A DNA stretch of 64,000 bases from Halomonas litopenaei (GTDB lineage Bacteria > Pseudomonadota > Gammaproteobacteria > Pseudomonadales > Halomonadaceae), in assembly GCF_003045775.1 (NCBI RefSeq), contig NZ_PXNS01000013.1, positions 124,001 through 188,000 of the forward strand, in the 5' to 3' direction. The notes beneath the pieces were generated by a model. That model did not search any database. It worked only from the letters and a program-made list of their open reading frames with translations, and was not told where the DNA came from. The position numbers and the translations under genes were made by a program. Positions 33,530-42,320 of this stretch are shown here, piece after piece (within the stretch, counting starts at the first letter, position 1; the number at the start of each line of letters is the position of its first letter).

Positions 33530-36376
33530 ATGAGCGACTACAAGCACACTCTGAATCTGCCAGAAACCGAATTCCCCATGCGCGGCATGCTCCCCAAGCG
33601 CGAGCCGGCGCGGGTCGAGCAGTGGCAGAAGCTGGACATTTACCAGCGCTTGCGCGAAGCACGCCAGGGCCAGGAGGTCTTCGTGCTGCACGATGGCCCT
33701 CCCTACGCCAACGGCAGCATTCACATCGGTCACGCCGTCAACAAGATCCTCAAGGACATCATCGTCAAGTCGAAGAACCTGGCCGGCTTCGATGCACCCT
33801 ACGTGCCGGGCTGGGACTGTCACGGTCTGCCCATCGAGCACAAGGTGGAGACCACTCATGGCAAGCACCTGGAGCCTGAAAAGGCCCGGGCGCTGTGTCG
33901 CGAGTACGCCGACGAGCAGGTCAAGGGCCAGCTTCAGGACTTCGTGCGTCTGGGCGTGGTCGGCGACTGGGACAATCCCTACCGCTCCATGGAGTACGCC
34001 AACGAGGGCGGCGAGATCCGCGCCCTGGCCGACATGGTCAAGGGCGGCTACGTGTTCAAGGGACTCAAGCCGGTCAACTGGTGCTTCGACTGTGGTTCGG
34101 CCCTGGCCGAGGCCGAGGTCGAGTACGCCGACAAGAAGTCCGACGCCATCGATGTGGCCTTCACCTGCGCAGACGACGCCAAGCTGGCCGCCGCCTTCGG
34201 GCTGGACAGCCTGCCCAAGCCGGCGGCGGTGGTCATCTGGACCACCACCCCCTGGACCATCCCGGCCAACCAGGCGCTGAACGTCCATCCGGAGTTCAAC
34301 TACGCCCTGGTCGACACCGGCGAGCGGCTGTTGCTGCTGGCCGAGGAACTGGTCGAGAGCTGCCTCGAGCGCTTCGGCCTGAGCGGTGAGGTCATCGCCA
34401 CAGCGCGTGGCGAACGGCTGGAGCTGATCGAGTTCCATCATCCGCTGTATGAGCGTACCGCGCCGATGTATCTCGCCGACTACGTGACCAGCGACGAGGG
34501 CAGCACCGGCATCGTCCACTCGGCGCCGGTTCATGGCGTCGATGACTTTGACTCCTGCCGCCGCTACGGCATGGACTTCAGTGACTTCATCAGCGTGGTC
34601 AAGGGCGACGGCGTCTACGTCGACGACCTGCCGCTGTTCGGTGGCATGCTGATCTGGAAGGCCAATCCCAAGATCGTAGAGGCACTGTCCGAGGCCGGCG
34701 CGCTGATGGCTCACAAGACCATCACCCACAGCTACATGCACTGCTGGCGCCACAAGACCCCGGTGATCTACCGGGCCACCGCCCAGTGGTTCGTCGGCAT
34801 GGACATCCCTGGCCATGACGGTCGCACCCTGCGCGAAAGCGCGCTCGAAGGGATCGAGGCGACCGAGTTCACCCCGGGCTGGGGCAAGGCGCGGCTGCAC
34901 AGCATGATCGCCAACCGCCCGGACTGGTGCATCTCGCGTCAGCGCAACTGGGGCGTGCCGATCCCGTTCTTCCTGCATAAGGAAAGCGGCGAGCTGCACC
35001 CGCAGACCGTGGAACTGACCGAGAAGGTCGCCGACCTGGTCGACCGCGACGGCATCGACGCCTGGTTCCGCCTGGACCCGGCCGAGCTTCTGGGCGAAGA
35101 GGCCAGTCAGTACGACAAGGTCACCGATACCCTGGACGTGTGGTTCGACTCCGGCACCACCCACCGCCACGTGCTGCGCGGCTCGCATCCCCACGGCCAC
35201 CAGAGCGGCCCGCGTGCCGATCTGTACCTGGAGGGCTCGGACCAGCACCGCGGCTGGTTCCACTCGTCGCTGCTGACCGGCTGCGCCATCGACGGTCACC
35301 CGCCGTACCGGGGCCTGTTGACCCACGGCTTCACCGTCGACGCCCAGGGCCGCAAGATGTCCAAGTCCATGGGCAATGTGGTGGCCCCGCAGGAGGTAAT
35401 GGACAAGCTCGGCGCCGACATCCTGCGTCTGTGGGTGGCCTCCACCGACTATTCCGGCGAGATGGCGGTGTCCGACGAGATCCTCAAGCGCACCGCCGAC
35501 GTTTACCGGCGTATCCGCAACACCGCGCGCTTCCTGCTGGCGAACCTGAACGGCTTCGACCCCGAGCGTGACGCCCTGGCCTTCGACGACATGCTGGCGC
35601 TGGACCAGTGGGTGGTGGACCGCGCCGCGCAGCTTCAGGCACGCATCGAGACGGCCTACGACGAGTACCGCTTCCTCGACGTCTACCAGCAGGTGCACGG
35701 CTTCTGCGCGCGGGAGCTGGGCGGCTTCTACCTGGACGTGATCAAGGATCGCCAGTACACCACCCAGTCCGACTCCCAGGCCCGTCGCAGCGCCCAGACC
35801 GCCCTCTATCACGTGGTCCAGGCGCTGGTGCGCTGGGTCGCGCCGATCCTGTCGTTCACCGCCGAGGAGATCTTCGAGAACATCCCCGGCGAGAAGGGCC
35901 TGGCCGAAGGCCGCAGCGTGCTGCTTGAGACCTACTACACAGGCCTGTCCACCCTCAGCGACGACGCCAGCATGGGCCGTGACTTCTGGGAGCGGGTGCT
36001 GACGGTCAAGCAGGCGGTCAACAAGTGCCTGGAAGACGCCCGCAACGCCAAGACCATCAAGGGCAGCCTGGCCGCCGAGGTGACCCTGCACGTCAGCGAT
36101 GAACTTGACGAGTTGCTCTCGCGCCTGGGCGACGAGCTGCGCTTCGTGATGCTGACCAGTGAGGTCCACCTGGCGCCGCTCGACCAAGGAGTCGATGCCG
36201 CCGAGACCGACGTCGAAGGGCTCAAGGTGGCGGTGCGCGCCAGCGACAACGCCAAGTGCGAGCGCTGCTGGCACCATCGCCCCGAGGTGGGCTCGCTGCC
36301 CGAGCACCCGGACCTGTGTTCGCGCTGCGTCAGCAACCTGCCGGACGGTCCGGGTGAGGTGCGTCACTATGCCTGA
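33530..36376 (+). CDS. ileS: Isoleucine-tRNA ligase
   Basis: 948-residue class I synthetase. HIGH motif as PYANGSIHIGHAVNK, KMSKS motif as GRKMSKSMGN, editing domain between, and a C-terminal zinc site CERCWHH...CSRCVSN. ATG at 33530 starts MSDYKHTLNLPETEFPMR, the canonical N-terminus; upstream in-frame ATG at 33506 is less likely. Translationally close to ribF and lspA, as expected. Confidence 0.97.
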   Translation: MSDYKHTLNLPETEFPMRGMLPKREPARVEQWQKLDIYQRLREARQGQEVFVLHDGPPYANGSIHIGHAVNKILKDIIVKSKNLAGFDAPYVPGWDCHGLPIEHKVETTHGKHLEPEKARALCREYADEQVKGQLQDFVRLGVVGDWDNPYRSMEYANEGGEIRALADMVKGGYVFKGLKPVNWCFDCGSALAEAEVEYADKKSDAIDVAFTCADDAKLAAAFGLDSLPKPAAVVIWTTTPWTIPANQALNVHPEFNYALVDTGERLLLLAEELVESCLERFGLSGEVIATARGERLELIEFHHPLYERTAPMYLADYVTSDEGSTGIVHSAPVHGVDDFDSCRRYGMDFSDFISVVKGDGVYVDDLPLFGGMLIWKANPKIVEALSEAGALMAHKTITHSYMHCWRHKTPVIYRATAQWFVGMDIPGHDGRTLRESALEGIEATEFTPGWGKARLHSMIANRPDWCISRQRNWGVPIPFFLHKESGELHPQTVELTEKVADLVDRDGIDAWFRLDPAELLGEEASQYDKVTDTLDVWFDSGTTHRHVLRGSHPHGHQSGPRADLYLEGSDQHRGWFHSSLLTGCAIDGHPPYRGLLTHGFTVDAQGRKMSKSMGNVVAPQEVMDKLGADILRLWVASTDYSGEMAVSDEILKRTADVYRRIRNTARFLLANLNGFDPERDALAFDDMLALDQWVVDRAAQLQARIETAYDEYRFLDVYQQVHGFCARELGGFYLDVIKDRQYTTQSDSQARRSAQTALYHVVQALVRWVAPILSFTAEEIFENIPGEKGLAEGRSVLLETYYTGLSTLSDDASMGRDFWERVLTVKQAVNKCLEDARNAKTIKGSLAAEVTLHVSDELDELLSRLGDELRFVMLTSEVHLAPLDQGVDAAETDVEGLKVAVRASDNAKCERCWHHRPEVGSLPEHPDLCSRCVSNLPDGPGEVRHYA

Positions 36377-36413
36377 CGCCACGGATTCCACGACCAAGGA
36401 GGGTGACGGGCAC

Positions 36414-36920
36414 ATGAGTTCACAGGTGGAACCGATGCGCCAGCCGCTGCGCTGGTGGTGGCTGGCGCTGGCCTGGGTCGTGCTCGATCTGGGCACCAAG
36501 GCACTGATGAGCCAGACGCTGACCTACGCTACGCCGGTGGAGGTGCTGCCGTTCTTCAATCTGACGCTTTTGCACAATACCGGGGCGGCCTTCAGTTTCC
36601 TGGCCGATCACCCCGGTTGGCAGCGCTGGCTGTTCGCCGCCATCGCGGTGGCGGCCACCGTCGGCCTGACGATCTGGATGCGTCGCCTGCGGCGTGACGA
36701 AAAGCTGCTGGGAGCGTGTCTCGCGCTGATCATCGGCGGCGCCCTGGGCAACCTCTATGACCGCCTGGTGCACGGCTACGTGGTGGACTTTCTGTCCTTT
36801 CACGCGGCGGGCTGGTACTACCCGGCGTTCAACGTGGCGGATATCGGCATCACCCTAGGCGCCATCGGCCTGATCTGGGAGTCGATCTTCGGCGAGCGCC
36901 GCCGCGCCCGGCGCGGCTAA
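36414..36920 (+). CDS. lspA: Lipoprotein signal peptidase (signal peptidase II)
   Basis: 168 residues with four membrane helices. The catalytic Asp pair is visible in GGALGNLYDRLVHGYVVDF and FNVADIGITLG. Cleaves the signal peptide of diacylated prolipoproteins. ATG at 36414 follows AAGGAGG; an earlier ATG at 36369 overlapping ileS would add 15 polar residues and is less likely. Confidence 0.96.
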   Translation: MSSQVEPMRQPLRWWWLALAWVVLDLGTKALMSQTLTYATPVEVLPFFNLTLLHNTGAAFSFLADHPGWQRWLFAAIAVAATVGLTIWMRRLRRDEKLLGACLALIIGGALGNLYDRLVHGYVVDFLSFHAAGWYYPAFNVADIGITLGAIGLIWESIFGERRRARRG

Positions 36921-36982
36921 TTATCTGTTGCCGGCAGCGACGTATCGGTCCCTGCCGGTCCGTCACTCTTTCGGAGATCCCA

Positions 36983-37429
36983 ATGAGCGACTACCGTATC
37001 GACGAGGGCATGGAAGTCACCCTTCACTTCACCCTCAAGCTGGAAGATGGCACCGTGGTGGACTCCACCCGGGACAAGGCCCCGGCGACCTTTCAACTGG
37101 GCGATGGCAACCTGCCGCCCGGGTTCGAGCAGCCGTTGAAGGGTATGACCGACGGCGACAGCGGCAGCTTCGAGGTCAGTCCCGAGCACGCCTTCGGTCA
37201 GCACAACCCGCAGAACATCCAGCGCATGAAACGTGAGGTGTTCAACGGCGACGAGCCGGAGGTCGGCACCGTGATGTCCTTTGCCGACGCCAACGGCGAC
37301 GAATTGCCCGGGGTGGTCACCGAGATCGACGGCGACATGGTGGAGGTGGACTTCAATCATCCGCTGGCCGGGCGCACCCTGACCTTTGAGGTCGAGGTGC
37401 TGGGCGTCAAGCCCGCCACCACCCACTAG
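36983..37429 (+). CDS. fkpB: FKBP-type peptidyl-prolyl isomerase (SlpA type)
   Basis: 148-residue FKBP with the inserted chaperone flap of the SlpA/SlyD group. VDSTRDKAPATFQLGDGNLPPGFEQPLKGM and HAFGQHNPQN are typical. A cytoplasmic folding factor located between lspA and ispH as in most gammaproteobacteria. Confidence 0.95.
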   Translation: MSDYRIDEGMEVTLHFTLKLEDGTVVDSTRDKAPATFQLGDGNLPPGFEQPLKGMTDGDSGSFEVSPEHAFGQHNPQNIQRMKREVFNGDEPEVGTVMSFADANGDELPGVVTEIDGDMVEVDFNHPLAGRTLTFEVEVLGVKPATTH

Positions 37430-37541
37430 GCGATTCACGTCCCCGGTGTGCCGGTAAGGCGCAGTACGTGACAACCACGCAATGACCACGCGAATCATCC
37501 GCTCAACCAGGTGCCAAGACGGCACCGAGGCAAGGCAAACC

Positions 37542-38495
37542 ATGCAAATCAAGCTGGCCAACCCGCGCGGCTTCTGCGCCGGCGTCGACCGGGCCATCGA
37601 CATCGTCAACAGCGCGCTGGACGTGTTCGGGCCGCCCATTTACGTGCGTCACGAGGTGGTCCACAACCGCTTCGTGGTGGATAGCCTGCGCGAGCGTGGG
37701 GCGATCTTCGTCGAGGAACTCCACGAGGTTCCCGATGACGTCATCGTGATCTTCTCTGCCCACGGGGTGTCCCGGGCGGTGCAGGAGGAGGCCGAGCGGC
37801 GTGGGCTAAAGGTCTTCGACGCCACCTGCCCGCTGGTGACCAAGGTGCATATGGAAGTGCTGCGCTACGCTCGCCGTGGCCAGGAGTGCATCCTGATCGG
37901 GCATGAAGGGCATCCCGAGGTCGAAGGCACCATGGGGCGTTACGACACCTCTCACGGTGGCCAGATCTACCTGGTCGAGGACGAAAAGGACGTGGCCCGT
38001 CTGGAGGTCAAGGACCCCAGTCGGCTGGCTTTTGTCACCCAGACGACCCTGTCCATGGACGATACCGCTCGGGTGATCGAGGCCCTGCGCGCCACCTTCC
38101 CCGACATCCAGGGACCGCGCAAGGACGATATCTGCTACGCCACCCAGAACCGCCAGGACGCGGTGCGCGAACTGGCGGCGGGCTCCGACCTGGTACTGGT
38201 GGTGGGAAGCCCCAACAGCTCCAACTCCAATCGCCTGCGCGAGCTGTCCGAGCGAGTGGGCACCCCGGCCTACCTGATCGACAGTGCCGAGCAGATCGAT
38301 CCGGCTTGGCTTGCGAATATCGGCGCGGTCGGCGTGACCGCCGGGGCCAGCGCCCCGGAGGTACTGGTCAAGGGGGTCATCGACCGCCTGACCGAGCTGG
38401 GCGCCGAGGCCCCTGAGGAACTGGCCGGCCGAGAGGAAACCATCACCTTCTCGATGCCGCGTGAACTGCGCGAGCGGGTCATCGTCAGCGACTGA
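37542..38495 (+). CDS. ispH: 4-hydroxy-3-methylbut-2-enyl diphosphate reductase
   Basis: 317-residue iron-sulfur enzyme of the last MEP-pathway step. Starts MQIKLANPRGFCAGVDRAI with the first cluster Cys, followed by FDATCPLVTKVH and KDDICYATQNRQ with the other two. GVTAGASAPE is also present. ATG at 37542 follows CAAGGCAAAC. Confidence 0.97.
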   Translation: MQIKLANPRGFCAGVDRAIDIVNSALDVFGPPIYVRHEVVHNRFVVDSLRERGAIFVEELHEVPDDVIVIFSAHGVSRAVQEEAERRGLKVFDATCPLVTKVHMEVLRYARRGQECILIGHEGHPEVEGTMGRYDTSHGGQIYLVEDEKDVARLEVKDPSRLAFVTQTTLSMDDTARVIEALRATFPDIQGPRKDDICYATQNRQDAVRELAAGSDLVLVVGSPNSSNSNRLRELSERVGTPAYLIDSAEQIDPAWLANIGAVGVTAGASAPEVLVKGVIDRLTELGAEAPEELAGREETITFSMPRELRERVIVSD

Positions 38496-38554
38496 TGCCA
38501 CCAGAGGATTGCCGTGAAGGCATTCCACCGTTCGTTTTTCCAGTGCAGCATCTC

Positions 38555-38586
38555 GACGCCGCCCCCAAGGGCGGCGTCCTTGTTTT
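38555..38586 (+). terminator. Terminator of the ileS-lspA-fkpB-ispH unit
   Basis: Perfect 10-base-pair stem GACGCCGCCC / GGGCGGCGTC with CCAA loop, then CTTGTTTT. Confidence 0.85.
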
Positions 38587-38711
38587 CAGGCGTAGGAGAA
38601 AGCCTCAAGTCTGTGCTTAAGCGTGGTGTCGCGACACAACCTTGATCCAGCGCCTGCCGTCCATGGCGGACGTGCGACATACTCGAAGGGAAAACGAGCC
38701 GGAGAAGCCCG

Positions 38712-39209
38712 ATGCAGGGAATACGAAAAACGCGAGGCTCAATTTACGCACAGACGCGCTGGGATGAGCATGGATTCAGTGAGCTGGACCAGAAAGTCAG
38801 TGCCGCTTCGACACGGGCTTCGTCACCAGGCTCGATGGAACGTCAGGGCGGTTTCACCCTGATCGAACTGTTGCTGTGCATCGCCATCATCGGTCTGCTG
38901 GCGTCGGTGGCCTACCCCATGTACACCGAGCATCTACGCGAGACCCGTGTCGCCGATGGCCGCGCTCTTCTGATGACGACCGCCTCGTCGCTGGAACGCT
39001 GCTACAGCCGTGACCAGGCCTATGATATCGCCGCCTGTGACGGCCTTGAGCGACCGTCGGAGTCCGGTTTCTACCAACTGTCGGTGGAACGCCACCCAGG
39101 GCGCTATTTTCTCGAGGCCAGGGCCCTCGACGCCCAGTCGGTGAAGGAAGGCTGCGATAGCCTGACCATGGACCAGACCGGCGAACGGGCACCAGATGAC
39201 TGCTGGTAG
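38712..39209 (+). CDS. pilE: Type IV pilin-like protein (PilE/PilA type) with a long leader
   Basis: Type IV prepilin. The cleavage and N-methylation motif RQGG/FTLIELLL is followed by the standard hydrophobic helix, and a disulfide-type Cys pair lies at the C-terminus (GCDSL...DDCW). ATG at 38712 has a GGAGAAG site 5 bases upstream and gives a 47-residue leader, unusually long; an internal ATG at 38835 (leader of 6) gives the usual prepilin but has only a weak ribosome site. The mature protein is the same either way. It resembles the PilE minor pilin that ends minor-pilin clusters, here placed first. It overlaps the next gene by 14 bases. Confidence 0.82.
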   Translation: MQGIRKTRGSIYAQTRWDEHGFSELDQKVSAASTRASSPGSMERQGGFTLIELLLCIAIIGLLASVAYPMYTEHLRETRVADGRALLMTTASSLERCYSRDQAYDIAACDGLERPSESGFYQLSVERHPGRYFLEARALDAQSVKEGCDSLTMDQTGERAPDDCW

Positions 39210-39705
39210 CCGTCAGCGCGGGGTCACCCTGCTGGAGCTGGTCGTTTGCGTCGCGGTGATCGGCCTGATGGCTTCGGTGGCGGTGCCAAGTCTGCACCAT
39301 TGGCTGGCCGGCGAGCGTCTGGTGGCGGATACCAATCGCCTGGTCGGCGCACTGACCCTGGCACGCACCACCGCCTTGACCCGACGCCAGGAGGTCAGGG
39401 TACTGGTGGTCGACTGCGCGGGACGCTGGCGGCTCGAGGTGCTGGCGGGAGACGCGGACGCCGGCGGCTGCCAGTCCACTCCAACCGCGCATGGCGATGT
39501 ACTGATGGTCGATGAAGCAGCGCACACTGACGGCACCCGGGTATCGCCCGGTGGGGTCAGCTTCGATCTGATGGGGCGCCTGGATGAGTGCAGCTACGGT
39601 AGCCCCTGCCGTTGGCAGCTTCGCGGGACAGGAGGCGAGGGTCGCTGGGTCTCGGTGGAGCCAAGCGGCGTGGTACGCTCCGGCGATGAGGAAGATGCCG
39701 CGTGA
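39196..39705 (+). CDS. GspH/FimT family pseudopilin
   Basis: 169 residues with the prepilin motif RQRGVTLLELVV and hydrophobic helix, then a GspH-type globular domain with Cys pairs (VDCAG, GGCQS, DECSYGSPCRW). A minor pilin priming type IV pilus assembly. Overlaps the preceding pilin by 14 bases and the following pilV by 4 (GTGA). Confidence 0.87.
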   Translation: MTAGSRQRGVTLLELVVCVAVIGLMASVAVPSLHHWLAGERLVADTNRLVGALTLARTTALTRRQEVRVLVVDCAGRWRLEVLAGDADAGGCQSTPTAHGDVLMVDEAAHTDGTRVSPGGVSFDLMGRLDECSYGSPCRWQLRGTGGEGRWVSVEPSGVVRSGDEEDAA

Positions 39706-40121
39706 GAAGGCTGCGATCCCAGGCCGGATTTTCCCTGCTCGAGGCACTGGTGGCGCTGGTGCTGTTGTCGGTGGGACTTTTAGGGGTGGCGGGGATGCAG
39801 TTGCGCAGCTTGCAAAGCGCCCATTCCAGTATCCAGAGATCGCTGGCGGACCTGGCCGCCCAGGATGCACGGGAACTGCTGTGGGCAAGCCTGGTGGCCA
39901 ATGGCGGGTACTGTCCTGAAGGTGTGCCCGAGAGCCTTTCCCGAGAGCACTGGCGGGAGCACTGGGCCGATTTCCTTCCCGGTCTCATTGCCCTGAATGA
40001 GGCGGTGATCGCTCAGGACGACTGCGCCTTCGAGCTGCGTATTGGCTGGAAGGACGAGCGCTTCACCGAACTTAGCCTGTTTCAGTACTGGGTCAAGCTG
40101 CCCGCTCGGAAGGCGTCATGA
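39702..40121 (+). CDS. pilV: PilV-like minor pilin
   Basis: 139 residues beginning at GTG within a GTGA overlap. Prepilin motif SQAGFSLLEALVALVLLSVGLLGVAGMQL is typical of PilV. Part of the minor-pilin complex. Cys in GYCPE and DDCAF could pair. Confidence 0.87.
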   Translation: MRRLRSQAGFSLLEALVALVLLSVGLLGVAGMQLRSLQSAHSSIQRSLADLAAQDARELLWASLVANGGYCPEGVPESLSREHWREHWADFLPGLIALNEAVIAQDDCAFELRIGWKDERFTELSLFQYWVKLPARKAS

Positions 40122-40600
40122 GTCCGCACCGCGTCCTTTCCCCGGGCAAGTCGTTGCGTCGCCAGCGCGGCGTTTCCCTGGTCGAGCTGATGGTGGCCAT
40201 GGTCGTCGGCAGCCTGGTGATCCTGGCTGCGGGCTCGCTGTTTCAGGAGGTCAACGCCAATGCGCGCGAGGTGCTGCGCCTGGCCGATCGCCAGGCGGTC
40301 CTGAGCTACGCCCTCGATACCATCACCGCGGCGGTGCGCCGGGGCGACGCCTCCCCCGGCGATTACGTGCTGCGCCCGGCGCCAGATGGCGAGTCCTGTA
40401 CGCTCCACGAGGTCGACAGCGGCGAGCCTCTGGTCGATGGCCTGGCCTACGATGGTTCCTGCGAGGACGATCAAGTGCTGGAAGATCTGGGTGGGGGACT
40501 CTATCGCATCACCCTGAACCTGCCCCACGCAAGGACACCGATCCGGCTGCACGCGGTGGATCGTCTCCAGGCCGTGTCCGCGGCGGAGAATGCCGAATGA
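40118..40600 (+). CDS. PilW-like minor pilin, short
   Basis: 160 residues with RQRGVSLVELMVAMVVGSLVI. PilW proteins are commonly well over 200 residues, so this one is short but intact, ending in an ATGA overlap with the next gene. Position between pilV and pilX supports the PilW assignment. Confidence 0.8.
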   Translation: MSPHRVLSPGKSLRRQRGVSLVELMVAMVVGSLVILAAGSLFQEVNANAREVLRLADRQAVLSYALDTITAAVRRGDASPGDYVLRPAPDGESCTLHEVDSGEPLVDGLAYDGSCEDDQVLEDLGGGLYRITLNLPHARTPIRLHAVDRLQAVSAAENAE

Positions 40601-41619
40601 AGGCGCCAGCGAGGCAGCGAGGCGCGGCACTATTGGTGGTGCTGTCGCTGGTAGCGATCGCCTCGGTGGTGGCCATGGCCGGGGTCAAGTCGGCGCTGGT
40701 GGACGAACGCCTGGCCGGCAATATGCGCGCCATGGCCCAGGCCCAGATGGCGGCGGATTGGGGTGGGGCCGAGAGGCTAAGTGAAACGCCTGAATCGAGC
40801 GGGCTACTGGAGTGTGCCGAGATTCAAGACCGAGCGGAACAGGGCGGCGTATCCGCTGATTGGTCGGACGTACACACACTGACCAATAGCGACACAGTGG
40901 GCTATCGACATATCGACTGTATAGAACAGGATGTTGTCGTGCAGCTGATCATGGGGCAGGTCAGCGATGGTGAGCAGGTATTGGCAAGGCACTTTCTGAT
41001 GGTGGGGCGAGAGAAGGAAAGCTCTGGATTGGAATTGCCCGATCTCATCCCTGACGATTGCATGGTCTATGCGGGGGGGCCTGTGGTGGCACATCCTGAG
41101 CTGGATCAGCCCGCCAACTGCCAACTAAACGGACTTGCCCACCCCGGTAACGACTACGGTCCAGACAGCTATATCGATGAGGTCGCCAAAGACTTCGAGG
41201 ATGCCGACTTTGGGCCGGATGGCTGTGCGAGTCACCAAGGGATCGTCTATTGCGACGCTAGAACTCACGGGTTTGATGGCAGTCTGAATCTAGCGGATTA
41301 CCCTGATGCGGATCAGATCGTGATCGTGGTGGATCCTGCCGATCCGAGCCAGAGCGTGACAATCGAAGCCCCAGCTGGGAGCTATGATACCTCGATCGTT
41401 GTTTCTGGAGCGCCAACGCTCGCTCCTCACGGACAGGTGGAACTCAATGGAGACATCTGGAGTACCGGGTCTATGGCGATAAGCGGGGGCGGGGGGCTCA
41501 CGATCAATGGCAGACTAGTTGCCGAAGGTCCCGTCACGATAAATGGCAAGGTCGAAATCAGCCCCGAAGAAGGTGGAGAAGGTGACGGCGGCGTAATCTG
41601 GATCGATCGTGATGACTAA
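40597..41619 (+). CDS. PilX-like minor pilin with long C-terminal beta-rich extension
   Basis: 340 residues. The N-terminus QRGAALLVVLSLVAIASVV lacks Glu5, as PilX proteins do. Usual PilX length is about 150-200 residues; here the region after about residue 65 changes character, with more AT-rich codons and acidic, Gly-rich sequence, ending in short repeats (GQVELNGDIWSTGSMAISGG, LTINGRLVAEGPVTINGKVE) suggestive of a beta-solenoid. ATG at 40597 overlaps the PilW-like stop. The tail may be displayed at the pilus tip (inferred). Convergent with the next gene, overlapping it by 4 bases. Confidence 0.78.
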   Translation: MKAPARQRGAALLVVLSLVAIASVVAMAGVKSALVDERLAGNMRAMAQAQMAADWGGAERLSETPESSGLLECAEIQDRAEQGGVSADWSDVHTLTNSDTVGYRHIDCIEQDVVVQLIMGQVSDGEQVLARHFLMVGREKESSGLELPDLIPDDCMVYAGGPVVAHPELDQPANCQLNGLAHPGNDYGPDSYIDEVAKDFEDADFGPDGCASHQGIVYCDARTHGFDGSLNLADYPDADQIVIVVDPADPSQSVTIEAPAGSYDTSIVVSGAPTLAPHGQVELNGDIWSTGSMAISGGGGLTINGRLVAEGPVTINGKVEISPEEGGEGDGGVIWIDRDD

Positions 41620-42233
41620 GGCGGAAACGAGGGTCCAGCACACCGACCCTTTTCACTTCTGATCCTTCCAAAATTGCTGAGTACCAGCCTAGCGCCCGTG
41701 TTTTCTCGCGCGCAGATATCGAAAGTCCCGTTATGTCCACTGGCGCGTCCATTGGCCAGAAAACGTACCGGCTTTGCATCCTCGCGAAAGTCGATACGCG
41801 CAAGCCGGCTGGGCGCAAAGACATGAAGTGTCGCGCCCTCCCAACTCGGCGCTCCAGCCTTGATCAACAGCTTCCCCCTCCAGTCCTCGCCGCAGTGCAC
41901 GCCGTCGTCGCTCGGGCACAGGGTGACGGGTCTTGCCCGGGTGATGGCCGTGCCCCGGGCCAGCATCAGGGCGCCTTCTAGTCGCGAAAGCTCGCTGGCG
42001 ATATCCTGTCGGGCGGCCATTGCCCGGTAGCCCGGCAGGGCCACGCTGGTCAGAAGGCCTACAATAGCCACCACCAGCAACAGCTCCAGCAAGGTAGTTC
42101 CGGACTGGCGGAAAGCGGTTCGATGAGGTTCGGGATGGCAAGACTTGGGACGGTAAGGTTCGGGGTGGTGAGGTGTGTGCCAGTAAGCCTGGGACATGCA
42201 GACATGACGGGGGCGTCGGGCGTCGTCGTCCAT
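41616..42233 (-). CDS. GspH/FimT family pseudopilin (convergent to the main pilin operon)
   Basis: 205 residues from an ATG at 42233 with AAGGAAG 8 bases upstream; an internal ATG at 42197 is possible. The prepilin motif RQSG/TTLLELLLVVAIVG is preceded by a 45-residue leader, unusually long, containing a repeated HPEP. The globular domain has FimT features (LSRLEGALMLARGTAI, NGRASGHNGTFDIC). Encoded opposite to the other minor pilins. Confidence 0.82.
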   Translation of the reverse strand: MDDDARRPRHVCMSQAYWHTPHHPEPYRPKSCHPEPHRTAFRQSGTTLLELLLVVAIVGLLTSVALPGYRAMAARQDIASELSRLEGALMLARGTAITRARPVTLCPSDDGVHCGEDWRGKLLIKAGAPSWEGATLHVFAPSRLARIDFREDAKPVRFLANGRASGHNGTFDICARENTGARLVLSNFGRIRSEKGRCAGPSFPP

Positions 42234-42320
42234 GGCGAACGCTTCCTTGTGGTTGTTGTTTGAATTCAGGGTTCCTTGAGCCTAGCTCGGAGAAGGGAGA
42301 ACAGACGTTGGAGAAGCGCT

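Noticed and set aside
33203..36499. Minus-strand open frame of about 1098 codons
   Set aside because: Mirror of ileS; the plus strand carries HIGH, KMSKS and zinc motifs. High GC creates long antisense frames.
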